The notes under the pieces were generated by a model that saw only the letters and a program-made list of their open reading frames with translations, did not search any database and was not told the DNA's origin. Position numbers and translations under genes: made by a program. Positions 10,756-18,997 of a DNA stretch of 47,608 nt are shown here, one piece after another (position 1 is the stretch's first letter; every line of letters starts with the position of its first letter). The stretch spans positions 1 through 47,608 of the forward strand of contig JABDQH010000070.1 in assembly GCA_013042375.1 (NCBI GenBank), written 5' to 3'. The DNA is from Woeseiaceae bacterium. GTDB lineage: Bacteria; Pseudomonadota; Gammaproteobacteria; Steroidobacterales; Woeseiaceae.

Positions 10756-11549
10756 TGCGACTTGCCCTGCTCCTCACCCTGTTTGTCGCCGCATTGGCCT
10801 GGGCGGCGCCCGAGCACTCGCCACGCCCGGGCGGCATCCTCGTCGTCGATGTCGCAGCAGCCGACGTCGTGGCACCGGCTGTGGAGTTCGATGGCAAACC
10901 CGTACTCGTCATGCGCGACGCCGATCGCTGGAAAGCCATCGTCGGCGTGCCCCTCGGCACCGAGCCCGGCCCGGTTCCCCTCACCGTCGCCGGAAATAAG
11001 GTGACAGTCACCTTAATTCCGCACGCCTATGCCGAACAGCGGCTGACGATCGCCAACAAGAGCTACGTCACACCGGCCCAGGCCCAGCTCGATCGCATCA
11101 CCCGCGAACGTCGGATCATCGATGCGGCCCTGAACAACTTCCGGGATGTCGACGTCGATGACGTCTCGCTGATCGCGCCGGTCGAGGGCCGCCGCAGCTC
11201 GAGTTTCGGCCTGCGCCGCTTCTACAACGATCAGCCGCGAGCGCCGCACAAGGGCATGGACATCGCCGCCGGCGAAGGCACGCCGATCGAAGCGCCACTC
11301 GACGGCGTCGTCGCCGCAACGGGCGACTACTTCTTTAACGGCAACACCGTGATCGTTGATCACGGCCAGGGTTACGTGACGATGTACTGCCACCTGAGCG
11401 AGATCGCCGTCGAGGAAGGCCAGCCCGTAGAGACCGGCGAAACGCTCGGCGCGGTGGGCGCCACGGGTCGCGTCACGGGTCCGCACCTGCACTTCGGGAC
11501 CTACCTCAACGGCACGGCCGTCGATCCCGCGATACTGATCCGGGACTAA
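10752..11549 (+). CDS. M23 family metallopeptidase (periplasmic peptidoglycan endopeptidase)
   Basis: 265 residues: signal peptide (1-19, cleavage near AWAA), an N-terminal beta-rich domain (25-105), a helical linker and a LytM/M23 domain (about 150-260). All zinc ligands are visible: His166 and Asp170 (HKGMD) and His247 of HLH (245-247), so it should be an active endopeptidase rather than an EnvC-type activator. It probably cuts cross-links in peptidoglycan. The start is set by the ATGA overlap with xseA. Codons 81-90 are formed by a 29-nt palindrome of the same type as the intergenic repeats elsewhere in the window; this includes a TTA leucine codon, which stands out in this GC-rich sequence. 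The gene converges on the metX-like gene. Confidence 0.93.
10992..11020. repeat. REP-like palindrome inside the M23 peptidase gene
   Basis: GGAAATAAGGTGAC-A-GTCACCTTAATTCC is a 14+1+14 inverted repeat with one mismatch. Its core (AAGGTGAC / GTCACCTTA) is shared with the elements at 24125 and 38914. It is read in frame as residues 81-90 of the peptidase, so this copy has become coding sequence. Confidence 0.7.
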
Positions 11550-11568
11550 CGCCGAATCGGCGCGCGCA

Positions 11569-12663
11569 CTACTTTTCGAGAAAGTTCCAGATGACGGGCC
11601 GGAACGCATCCATGTCCACGAGGAAGGAATCGTGTCCGCGTATACAGTCGAGTTCGGCCAGCTCCGTGTCCCTGCAGTTGATCGAGAAGCCTTGTGCGAG
11701 TTCGCGCTGCTGGTCAATCGGGAACAGGATGTCCGTCGTCACGCCGATGACGAGCGCGCGCTCGAGCTGCAGGCGCCTGAATCCGCAGTCAAGCGAGCCG
11801 CCGTACTCCGCCAGGTCGAAGAGGTCCGACGCGTGCGAGAGGTACAGGTAGCAATTGGGATCGAACGAGCCGGTAAACTTCTGCGCCACGTTCTCGAGGT
11901 ACGATTCCACGGCGAACTCGGCGACAAACTGGTCCTCGATGCGCGCGTGGTCGGTCGAGCGTTCGCGTCCGAAACGCTGCACCCACTCCTCTGCCGAACG
12001 GTAGGAGATCATCCCGAGCTTGCGGGCCAGCCGTTGTCCCATAATTGGCGGGTCGCCGACCTCGTAGTGGCCTTTCATCCACTTCGGATCGGAACGAATC
12101 ATCTCGCGCTGCAGCGAACGCACCGCGATCGAAAACGGCAGCGCGCGTGTCGCCGACGAAACCGAGATGAACTGGCGAACGCTGTCGGGATGACGAACGC
12201 AGAAAGCGAGGCCGGTCATGCCGCCCATCGAGCAGCCGACGACCGTGTGCAATTTATCCACACCGAGATGCTGCACGACATGCCAGGCTGACTCCGCGAT
12301 GTCCTCAAGGGTGAGCACGGGAAAATTCAGCCGGTAAGGCTCGCCGGTCAGCGGGTCCACGGATGCCGGCCCGGTCGAACCAAAACAACTGCCGAGCGAA
12401 TTGACGCAGATGACGAAGTAACGATCCGAGTCTATCGGTTTCTCGGAGCCGACCATTTCTTCCCACCAGCCTGGCGTCGGATCCTCGGCGCAGGATGCCA
12501 CGTGCGCCGACGGCGACAGCCCCGTGAAGATCAGTATGGCGTTGTCGCGCGCCTCGTTGAGCGCGCCCCAGGTCTCGTAGGCGAGCGTCGGCGACTCCAG
12601 GAATCCCGCACGGTGCATACGGAAACGGCCGTCGAACGTTGTTGTTTTGCGCGCTGAACCCAT
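11569..12663 (-). CDS. MetX-family acyltransferase, probably serine O-succinyltransferase
   Basis: 364 residues, an alpha/beta hydrolase of the MetX family. The triad is visible as Ser145 (VVGCSMGGM), Asp311 (TTDILFP) and His344 (RGHDSFL). Family motifs GWWEEMVG and CVNSLGSCFGSTGPAS are intact. MetX enzymes usually acylate homoserine for methionine synthesis. From memory, the stretch ALPFSIAVRSLQREMIR, GHYEVGD and ARKLGMISYRSAEEW, with FDPNCYLYLS, resembles the Xanthomonas branch described as serine O-succinyltransferase, which feeds cysteine synthesis. That specificity is inference; homoserine acylation remains possible. It follows der by 31 nt and is probably the last gene of the minus-strand block. 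Confidence 0.85.
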   Translation of the reverse strand: MGSARKTTTFDGRFRMHRAGFLESPTLAYETWGALNEARDNAILIFTGLSPSAHVASCAEDPTPGWWEEMVGSEKPIDSDRYFVICVNSLGSCFGSTGPASVDPLTGEPYRLNFPVLTLEDIAESAWHVVQHLGVDKLHTVVGCSMGGMTGLAFCVRHPDSVRQFISVSSATRALPFSIAVRSLQREMIRSDPKWMKGHYEVGDPPIMGQRLARKLGMISYRSAEEWVQRFGRERSTDHARIEDQFVAEFAVESYLENVAQKFTGSFDPNCYLYLSHASDLFDLAEYGGSLDCGFRRLQLERALVIGVTTDILFPIDQQRELAQGFSINCRDTELAELDCIRGHDSFLVDMDAFRPVIWNFLEK

Positions 12664-12694
12664 GGACCTTTCCGAGTGTGCGTCGAGTATAGCC

Positions 12695-14086
12695 CTACTT
12701 CTTCCTGGCGCGCTTCATCAACCGCCCGCGTTTGCGTTCCTGTCTCGGTGTCAGCTTGTTGCGCCGTCCCTTGAAGGGATTGGCTCCGGTCTTGAACACG
12801 AGTCGCACCGGCGTCCCTTTGAGCCTGAACACCTTGCGGAATCGATTCACGAGGTAGCGGCGATACGCCTCGGGAAGCTTTTCCGTCTGGTTGCCGTGAA
12901 TCACGATGACGGGCGGATTACGACCACCCTGGTGCGCGTAGCGCAGACGGATACGGCGGCCCCTGACCAGCGGCGGCGGATGTTCCATGACGGCCGCCTC
13001 GAGCGCGCGCGTCAGCTCCGTGGTGGACAGGTCGGCGGTCGCGGCCTTGTAGGCGCGTTCCGCCGCCGGCAGCAGGTCACCGACGGCGGTGCCGTGCAAT
13101 GCCGAGATCGTGATGCGCTCTGCAAAATCGAGGAATGGCAGCCGGCGATCGAGATCGTCGCGCACCTTTTTGCGCTGCTCGGACGGCAGGCCGTCCCACT
13201 TGTTGGTAACGACGACCAACGCCCGGCCTCGTTCGAGGATGAGACCGAGCAGGCTGACGTCCTGTTCGGTGACGCCCTCCTGCGCATCGATAAGGGCGAT
13301 GACGACGTGCGCTTTTTCGATCGCCTGCAGCGCCTTGACGACGCTGAACTTTTCGATGGCCTCGCTGACGCGCGACTTGCGGCGGATACCGGCGGTATCG
13401 ATGAGCATGTATTTGCGATCGCCCTGTTCGAACGGCACTTCTACCGTATCGCGGGTCGTACCGGGCAAGTCGTAGACCACGAGGCGCTCCTCGCCGAGCA
13501 ACCGATTGACCAGCGTCGATTTACCGACATTCGGCCGGCCGACGATTGCAATGCGCAGCTCATGCTCATCGTCCGCCTCGGGGGCAACCTCGTCGGACTC
13601 GAAGCCGGACAGCACGTCCTCCATGAGCGCGCTGATACGATCGCCGTGTGCGGCAGAGATCGCCACAGGCTCGCCGAGTCCGAGACCGTAGAAATCCGCG
13701 CTGGCCATCGTCGCGTCGAGCCCTTCTGCCTTGTTGACCGCGAGCCAGGTCTTCTTCGCGTGGCGCCGCGCAAGCTGTGCAACGTGTTCGTCCGCCGCCG
13801 TGATGCCACCGCGGCCGTCGACGAGAATGATCGCAGCGTCGGCCTCCTGCAACGCCTTGATGGTCTGCTCGACCATGACCTCGTCGATCCCCTCCTCCCC
13901 GCCGGCGAGGCCCCCGGTATCGATGACGAGGTAGGGAATCGGCCCGAGCCTGCCAAAGCCGTACTTGCGATCGCGCGTCAGCCCCGGATAGTCGGCGACC
14001 AGCGCATCGCGCGAACGCGTGAGCCGGTTGAAAAGCGTCGACTTGCCGACGTTGGGCCGGCCGATCAATGCGACGACAGGGAGCAT
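12695..14086 (-). CDS. der: Ribosome assembly GTPase Der (EngA)
   Basis: 463 residues with two tandem GTPase domains, the hallmark of Der. The first P-loop is [14 protein letters not shown] (about residue 8) and the second [14 protein letters not shown] (about 182), each with a DTxG switch ([10 protein letters not shown] and [12 protein letters not shown]) and an NKxD-type motif (NKAEG and NKWDG). A KH-like domain follows, and the tail is very basic ([16 protein letters not shown]), fitting rRNA contact. Der is essential for maturation of the 50S subunit. It follows bamB by 24 nt, the usual gammaproteobacterial order. Confidence 0.98.
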   Translation of the reverse strand: MLPVVALIGRPNVGKSTLFNRLTRSRDALVADYPGLTRDRKYGFGRLGPIPYLVIDTGGLAGGEEGIDEVMVEQTIKALQEADAAIILVDGRGGITAADEHVAQLARRHAKKTWLAVNKAEGLDATMASADFYGLGLGEPVAISAAHGDRISALMEDVLSGFESDEVAPEADDEHELRIAIVGRPNVGKSTLVNRLLGEERLVVYDLPGTTRDTVEVPFEQGDRKYMLIDTAGIRRKSRVSEAIEKFSVVKALQAIEKAHVVIALIDAQEGVTEQDVSLLGLILERGRALVVVTNKWDGLPSEQRKKVRDDLDRRLPFLDFAERITISALHGTAVGDLLPAAERAYKAATADLSTTELTRALEAAVMEHPPPLVRGRRIRLRYAHQGGRNPPVIVIHGNQTEKLPEAYRRYLVNRFRKVFRLKGTPVRLVFKTGANPFKGRRNKLTPRQERKRGRLMKRARKK

Positions 14087-14110
14087 CGGATGGCGCCTTT
14101 AAAACCCGGC

Positions 14111-15307
14111 TCAGGATTCGTCGGCGATATCGGGTTGCGCGCGTTGCGGCCGCTCGTCGACGATGACGTAAACACCAAGATCTCCGCTGTCGCTCTGGAT
14201 GTAGAGCCGGTTCGCGATCACGTAGGGATCGGCCGATATCGCTTTACCGCCGAGCTGCTTTCGTGCAACGGGCTCCCCGTCGAGCGTGCTGAAGAAATGT
14301 ATGTAGCCCTCCAGGTCACCGACGACGACCGTGGACCCGAACGGGACCGCGAGCGTCGGCTCGCGGCGCAGCAGCGAACTCTGGCGCCACGTCTCGGCGC
14401 CGTTGCGGCGGTCGAGAGCAACGATCTCGCCATCATCGCGAACCGAATAGAGATTGTTCCAGTCGGCCGCGACGCCTGCGAGCGAGGAGATCTCGCGACT
14501 CCACAATACCTGGCCCGACTCGGCGGCGATCGCCGCGAGCCGCCCGTTGTAGCCGCTCGCGTACAGGTCCTGCCCGACGACCGCGAGCTCGCCATCGATG
14601 TCGGACAGGCGATCGAGATCCGAGCGACCCTGTGGCGGCGACAACAGCGTGTCCCACACCACGGCACCCGTATCGATATCGACGGCTACGAGGCGACCTG
14701 AATCGAAGCCTGCAAAAGCAACCTTGCCGATGGCGACCGGGCTCGACGAGCCACGCACGGTCAGCGCCGGCGCCGATCGTTGCAGCGACCAGCGCGAGCG
14801 GCCGTCGAAAACCGAGAATGCCTCGAGACGATTGTCGATCGTCTGCACGATGACGGTCTCGCCCTTGACGAGGGGACGTGCGAGCGATTCGGCCTCGACG
14901 TCGACGCGCCATCGCTCGCTGCCGTCACTTGCATCGAGCAGGATAATGAAGCCGTCCCGGGAGGTTACGGCGACGGCGCCCTCGCCGACGCCCGGACCCG
15001 CCGTGAGCTGCTGCCCGAGATCCGTTTGCCAAATGCGCTCGCCCGATGCCGGATCGAAAGCGGCGACGTTGCCGGCGTGCCCGGCGGCGTAGATGCGGCT
15101 GCCGTCGCCGGTCGGGCGCAGCGCGACGCGCAGGTGCTCGGCGCCCGCGCCGAGGTCCGCGCTCCAGATGCGCTTGATCTTCACCGTCTCATCGATACCG
15201 GTGAGCTTCATCGGCTCGAGTTCATCGTCCTTGTCATCGAACAAGCCACAGCCGGCGACCATGGATGCCGCCGCGAGCAGGCCTGCGATGCGTATCACCT
15301 GTTTCAC
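14111..15307 (-). CDS. bamB: Outer membrane assembly lipoprotein BamB
   Basis: 398 residues from the GTG at 15307, chosen because it starts the lipoprotein signal MKQVIRIAGLLAAASMVAGC and overlaps the yfgM stop as GTGA; the frame is open further upstream but encodes only Arg/Gly-rich shadow sequence. The mature protein is an eight-bladed beta-propeller with PQQ-type repeats (RIYAAGHAGNVAAFD, LYASGYNGRLAAIA, NLYSVRDDGEIVALD). It is attached to the inner face of the outer membrane and works with BamA in beta-barrel insertion. Its neighbours yfgM and der are standard. Confidence 0.96.
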   Translation of the reverse strand: MKQVIRIAGLLAAASMVAGCGLFDDKDDELEPMKLTGIDETVKIKRIWSADLGAGAEHLRVALRPTGDGSRIYAAGHAGNVAAFDPASGERIWQTDLGQQLTAGPGVGEGAVAVTSRDGFIILLDASDGSERWRVDVEAESLARPLVKGETVIVQTIDNRLEAFSVFDGRSRWSLQRSAPALTVRGSSSPVAIGKVAFAGFDSGRLVAVDIDTGAVVWDTLLSPPQGRSDLDRLSDIDGELAVVGQDLYASGYNGRLAAIAAESGQVLWSREISSLAGVAADWNNLYSVRDDGEIVALDRRNGAETWRQSSLLRREPTLAVPFGSTVVVGDLEGYIHFFSTLDGEPVARKQLGGKAISADPYVIANRLYIQSDSGDLGVYVIVDERPQRAQPDIADES

Positions 15308-16050
15308 GTACCGTTCTCGCCAGCGGGCTCGTCCACCGGTTCGTCCACAGGCTCTTCCACGGGCTCTTCGACCGCGTCTTCGGCGACCACCTCCCCGGGC
15401 GCTGGCTCGGACGACTCCGGTGGCGGCAGGTCTTGCGCCTTCCACTGCACGAACTGCTGGTCGACGGTGGCCTGGGCAACGGGGTCGAGCATGACTCGCT
15501 CGTATGCGGCCTGGGCGTCGTCATAACGCCCGAGATCCCGATACGCGTCACCGAGCAGGTCGTCGAAAGTCGCGGCGAATGCCGCTGATTCCTGGTCCTC
15601 GAGCAGCGCAACGACCTCTTCCGCCTTCCCCTGGTACAGCAGGATTCGGGCAAGCCGCGCCCGCGCGATGAGTTCGAGTTCGCCGCCAGACCCCTGCTCG
15701 GTTATTTCCTGCAACACGTCAACCGCATCCTGGTCGCGATTGCGGTCCATGTACAGGCGGGCCAGCGCCAGTTTGCCCTGCGCCGCGTAGGTCGTATCGG
15801 TGTAATTGGTGGCGAGGTCGTCGGCGACGGCTTCGGCCTGGTCCAGGCTGCCGGATTCGACGTGTTCGGCCAGCGTCTCGTACAACGCCGAGCCGGCAAG
15901 CTGTGATTCGAGCTTGCCGCCCTGGTAGTAATTCCAGCCGACCAGGACCGCGATACCCAGCCCGAGCCCGCCGATGACGTAGCCGCCGTACTCCTTCCAC
16001 CAAGTGCGGATCTGTTCGAGCTGTTCTTTTTCCGAAAGTAAATCGTCCAC
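15304..16050 (-). CDS. yfgM: YfgM-like tetratricopeptide membrane protein
   Basis: 248 residues from a GTG start. A short cytoplasmic N-terminus (MDDLLSEKEQLEQIRTWW) is followed by one transmembrane helix (about 22-42, GYVIGGLGLGIAVLVGWNYY) and a periplasmic helical-repeat domain. The family works with SecYEG and PpiD in the handling of exported proteins. The C-terminus has an acidic tail of VEEPVEEPVDEPVDEPAGE type, low-complexity and not part of the usual domain. The E. coli protein is about 206 residues, so the tail accounts for the extra length. It sits between hisS and bamB as in E. coli. Confidence 0.92.
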   Translation of the reverse strand: MDDLLSEKEQLEQIRTWWKEYGGYVIGGLGLGIAVLVGWNYYQGGKLESQLAGSALYETLAEHVESGSLDQAEAVADDLATNYTDTTYAAQGKLALARLYMDRNRDQDAVDVLQEITEQGSGGELELIARARLARILLYQGKAEEVVALLEDQESAAFAATFDDLLGDAYRDLGRYDDAQAAYERVMLDPVAQATVDQQFVQWKAQDLPPPESSEPAPGEVVAEDAVEEPVEEPVDEPVDEPAGENGT

Positions 16051-16072
16051 GAGACTGCCTTCCTGCCTGCGG

Positions 16073-17347
16073 CTAACGGCCGCTTGTTCGTTCCTGTAAC
16101 ACCGCCGCCAACTGGTCCAACGCGACGTTCTCCTGTTGTGCGGCGCTCCTGAGCGGCTTCAGGCCGATCCGGCCCTCGCTGAGCTCCTGCTCACCGAGGA
16201 CCAGCGCCCAGGTCGCGCCGCTCTTGTCCGCACGCTTCATCTGCGACTTGAAGCTGCCGCCGCCGAGATTCAGCTCGACGCGCAGGCCGCTTGCGGCGTC
16301 GCGCAGTTCCTCGGCCAGCGCAAATGCGCGCGCCTGGGTACCCTCGCCGACGGCCACGATATACGCGTCGGGTGCCACCGGCGGGTACCCCCCGCCGCAG
16401 GCCTCATACAACGCGACGAGACGCTCGACGCCCATCGCCCAGCCTATCGCCGGCGTCGCGCGCCCGCCGAGCTTCTCGACGAGGCCGTCATAGCGGCCGC
16501 CCGCGCACACCGCATTTTGCGAGCCCAGCGCATCGGTCACCCACTCGAACACGGTGCGCGAATAGTAGTCGAGCCCGCGCACGAGCCGGGGACTGACCTC
16601 ATATTCAACCCCCGCGGCTTCCAGCAACGCCTTGAGACCCTCGAAATGCGCAGCCGATTCCTCGTCGAGATAATCGAGCATCACTGGCGCCCCGGCCACG
16701 ATGTCCCGCATATCGGGGTTCTTGGTGTCGAGAATGCGCAGCGGGTTTTTCCCGAGCCGCCGAATACTATCCTCATCGAGCCGGCTTTTCACGCCGTTGA
16801 AGTACTCGACGAGAGCCTCGCGATAGCGCTCCCGCGACTCGGCCACGCCCAGCGAGTTGATCTCGAGCCGTATGCTGTCAATGCCGAGCCGTTGCCAGAG
16901 GCGCGCCGACATGATGATCAGCTCGGCATCGACGTCCGGCCCCGCGTATCCCATCGCCTCGACGTCGAACTGGTGAAACTGGCGATAGCGGCCCGCCTGC
17001 GGCCGCTCGCGCCGAAACATCGGCCCGACCGTCCACAGCTTCTGCCGCTGGTTATGAAACAGGCCATGGGTAATGCCGGCGCGCACCATGCTCGCCGTCG
17101 CCTCGGGCCGCAGGGTCAGGCTGTCGCCGTCGTCGTCGAACGTGTACATCTCTTTCTCGACGATGTCGGTCACCTCGCCGATCGAGCGGCGAAAGATCTC
17201 CGTGTGCTCGAGCAAGGGGAGTCGCACCTGGCGATAGCCATAGGCCTGGATCACGTCTTCGACCTCGCTCTCCAGGTGCTGCCACCTGGCGGCGACATCG
17301 GGCAGGATGTCGTTCATCCCGCGCACAGTCTTCGGCTTGTTGCTCAT
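16073..17347 (-). CDS. hisS: Histidyl-tRNA synthetase
   Basis: 424 residues from ATG 17347, the same length as E. coli HisS; this start overlaps the rodZ stop as ATGA. Class II motifs are clear: motif 2 around MFRRERPQAGRYRQFHQFDVE, the histidine-specific LVRGLDYYSRTVFEW, and motif 3 GGRYDGLVEKLGG with AIGWAMGVERL. The C-terminal anticodon-binding domain begins near residue 330. It charges tRNA-His in the cytoplasm. In most gammaproteobacteria ispG lies between rodZ and hisS; here the two are directly joined. Confidence 0.98.
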   Translation of the reverse strand: MSNKPKTVRGMNDILPDVAARWQHLESEVEDVIQAYGYRQVRLPLLEHTEIFRRSIGEVTDIVEKEMYTFDDDGDSLTLRPEATASMVRAGITHGLFHNQRQKLWTVGPMFRRERPQAGRYRQFHQFDVEAMGYAGPDVDAELIIMSARLWQRLGIDSIRLEINSLGVAESRERYREALVEYFNGVKSRLDEDSIRRLGKNPLRILDTKNPDMRDIVAGAPVMLDYLDEESAAHFEGLKALLEAAGVEYEVSPRLVRGLDYYSRTVFEWVTDALGSQNAVCAGGRYDGLVEKLGGRATPAIGWAMGVERLVALYEACGGGYPPVAPDAYIVAVGEGTQARAFALAEELRDAASGLRVELNLGGGSFKSQMKRADKSGATWALVLGEQELSEGRIGLKPLRSAAQQENVALDQLAAVLQERTSGR

Positions 17348-18219
17348 GACCCTGTGATAGTCAGGCGCAGCGGCCGACCGGGTCGCGCTGTTGGCGGCAG
17401 CGAATAATCCTCGCCGTTGACGACGACGCCGACGTTGCCCGGGTTGCCGAACAATACGTTGAACGGCTCGGCGCCGCTCAGCTCGACCGTGCGCCCATCC
17501 TGGCCGAGGCCGAAGAAGAGGCTCCGGCCGGACGCGTCCGAGACCTCGGTCCAGCAATCCCCCGAGTAGGTCAGCAGCAGCCGCATCTGGCCGTCGGCGA
17601 TCTCGGGAGACGAGGTGATCTCGGCGGCAGGCTGCGCCTGCTGTGGCGGCGCGTCGGCGGCAGGCTGCTCGGCCGACTGTGCCGGATCGACGCCCATCTC
17701 TTCGTCCGCGAGCGCGGCTTCGTCACCCGCGGCCTCGTCCATAGCGGGTGGCACGATAATACCGGGAACCGCCTCCGGGTCGGCCGCGACAGGCTCGGGC
17801 GCCCCCGATCGGGTAAACCAGAAGTAAGCCGTGACGGTCGCAATGATGACGACGATGACCGCAATCCACGGCCCGGGGGAGAGTTCGCGGCGCGGCTTCG
17901 GCCGCTTCGACACGACGGGTGGCATTTCGGCTGCGCGAGTCATCTCGTAGTAATCGCCGATGACGTCATCGACCCTGACGTCGACCAGCTCGGCGTACTT
18001 GCGCAGGTGCCCCTTGGCGAATACGGGTGGGCCAAGGACGTCGAACTCGTTGCGCTCCAGGGCGCGCACCTTGCGTTCGTCGAGGTGCAGCTCCTTCGCG
18101 ATCTCCTGGATCGATATCTTCAGTTCGCGGCGCGCGTTCGCGAGCCGCTCGCCGCCACGCGGGCCGTCGGCCGGGCTGGCGGCCGCTTCGTCCCCGTTGT
18201 TTTCGACGTCGTCGCTCAT
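17344..18219 (-). CDS. rodZ: Cell-shape protein RodZ
   Basis: 291 residues. The N-terminal cytoplasmic helix-turn-helix domain (about 22-90, LANARRELKISIQEIAKELH, VFAKGHLRKYAELV) binds MreB. One transmembrane helix is at about 118-138 (WIAVIVVIIATVTAYFWFT). An Ala/Pro/Glu-rich linker leads to the periplasmic C-terminal beta domain (LLLTYSGDCWTEVSDASGRS). RodZ links MreB filaments to the elongasome and so sets rod shape. pilF ends 16 nt upstream; the stop overlaps hisS. Confidence 0.95.
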   Translation of the reverse strand: MSDDVENNGDEAAASPADGPRGGERLANARRELKISIQEIAKELHLDERKVRALERNEFDVLGPPVFAKGHLRKYAELVDVRVDDVIGDYYEMTRAAEMPPVVSKRPKPRRELSPGPWIAVIVVIIATVTAYFWFTRSGAPEPVAADPEAVPGIIVPPAMDEAAGDEAALADEEMGVDPAQSAEQPAADAPPQQAQPAAEITSSPEIADGQMRLLLTYSGDCWTEVSDASGRSLFFGLGQDGRTVELSGAEPFNVLFGNPGNVGVVVNGEDYSLPPTARPGRPLRLTITGS

Positions 18220-18235
18220 ATCGGTGTGCTACCGC

Positions 18236-18997
18236 CTAGCCGCTGCTCAGGACCTTGCGCGCTTCGGGTGACTCGGGAAAGTCGCGCAACAACTGGTTGA
18301 CGAACTCCATGCGACCGCGATCGTTGTCGAGCTTGCCTTCGATATCGGCCGCGAGATACAGGACACCCGCCGTCGACGGGTTGGCCACCATGTAGCGCGC
18401 CAGGAAAGCGCGCGCGCCAAGGTAGTCCTTGTCCCCGTACTTCAGGAGGCACAGTTGCAGCAGCGCTTCGCCGTAGTCACTGCGATGCTCCAGCGCCGCC
18501 CGGAACAGCTTCTCCGCTGCAACCTTGTCAGGCTTCTGCAACATGCACAGGCCACCGTTGGTCAGCGTGCGTTCCGCATCGTCGTTCTCCGGGTGCTGCG
18601 AGGCGCGCTGGAAATACCGCTCCGCCTCGGTGTATGCGCGCTTCTTGCAAAGGAAGACGGCATACGCGTTCTGCATGTTGAAGTCGCGCGGCGCGATGCG
18701 GATGGCCTCGTCGTAGTACTGCCTGGCGAGACGTTCATTTTGCAGTGCGTCGTATGTCATGCCGAGCATCAGGTGCGACTTGGCCGAGCGGGGGTCGAGG
18801 TCGATGGCACGCTGCAGCCGGTCGAGGGCGAGTTCGTAGTGCTCGTTCTGGAAGTATTGCTGTCCCAGCTGGTAGTTGACCTCAGCCGCATCGGTTTCAT
18901 CCGCTTCGCGTGTCGGCGTGCCGGTCGTCGATGAGATACACCCCGCCAACGTCACGATTGCGAGGCCTGTAACTGCTAACTGTTCGCTCTTTTTCAC
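18236..18997 (-). CDS. pilF: Type IV pilus biogenesis lipoprotein PilF/PilW
   Basis: 253 residues from the GTG at 18997, which overlaps the rlmN stop as GTGA. The lipoprotein signal ends in TLAGC (Cys20). The mature protein is a string of TPR units (NYQLGQQYFQNEHYELALDR, KSHLMLGMTYDALQNERLAR and four more). PilF is the pilotin that brings the PilQ secretin to the outer membrane and supports its assembly, so the organism probably makes type IV pili. The other pil genes are not in this window. Position between rlmN and rodZ is standard. Confidence 0.94.
   Translation of the reverse strand: MKKSEQLAVTGLAIVTLAGCISSTTGTPTREADETDAAEVNYQLGQQYFQNEHYELALDRLQRAIDLDPRSAKSHLMLGMTYDALQNERLARQYYDEAIRIAPRDFNMQNAYAVFLCKKRAYTEAERYFQRASQHPENDDAERTLTNGGLCMLQKPDKVAAEKLFRAALEHRSDYGEALLQLCLLKYGDKDYLGARAFLARYMVANPSTAGVLYLAADIEGKLDNDRGRMEFVNQLLRDFPESPEARKVLSSG

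Noticed and set aside
11551..11563. Small hairpin CGCCG-AAT-CGGCG between the M23 and metX-like genes as a terminator
   Set aside because: The stem is only 5 bp with no adjoining T-run on either strand, too weak to call.
12647..14701. 684-codon open frame on the plus strand opposite der and bamB
   Set aside because: It is antisense to two well-conserved genes, has no recognisable motif and reflects the lack of stop codons opposite GC-rich coding sequence.
15304..15420. Repeated EPV(E/D) codons at the end of yfgM as a possible tandem DNA repeat or array
   Set aside because: The codons vary and the units are only 12 nt. It is a low-complexity acidic protein tail, not a CRISPR or mobile repeat.
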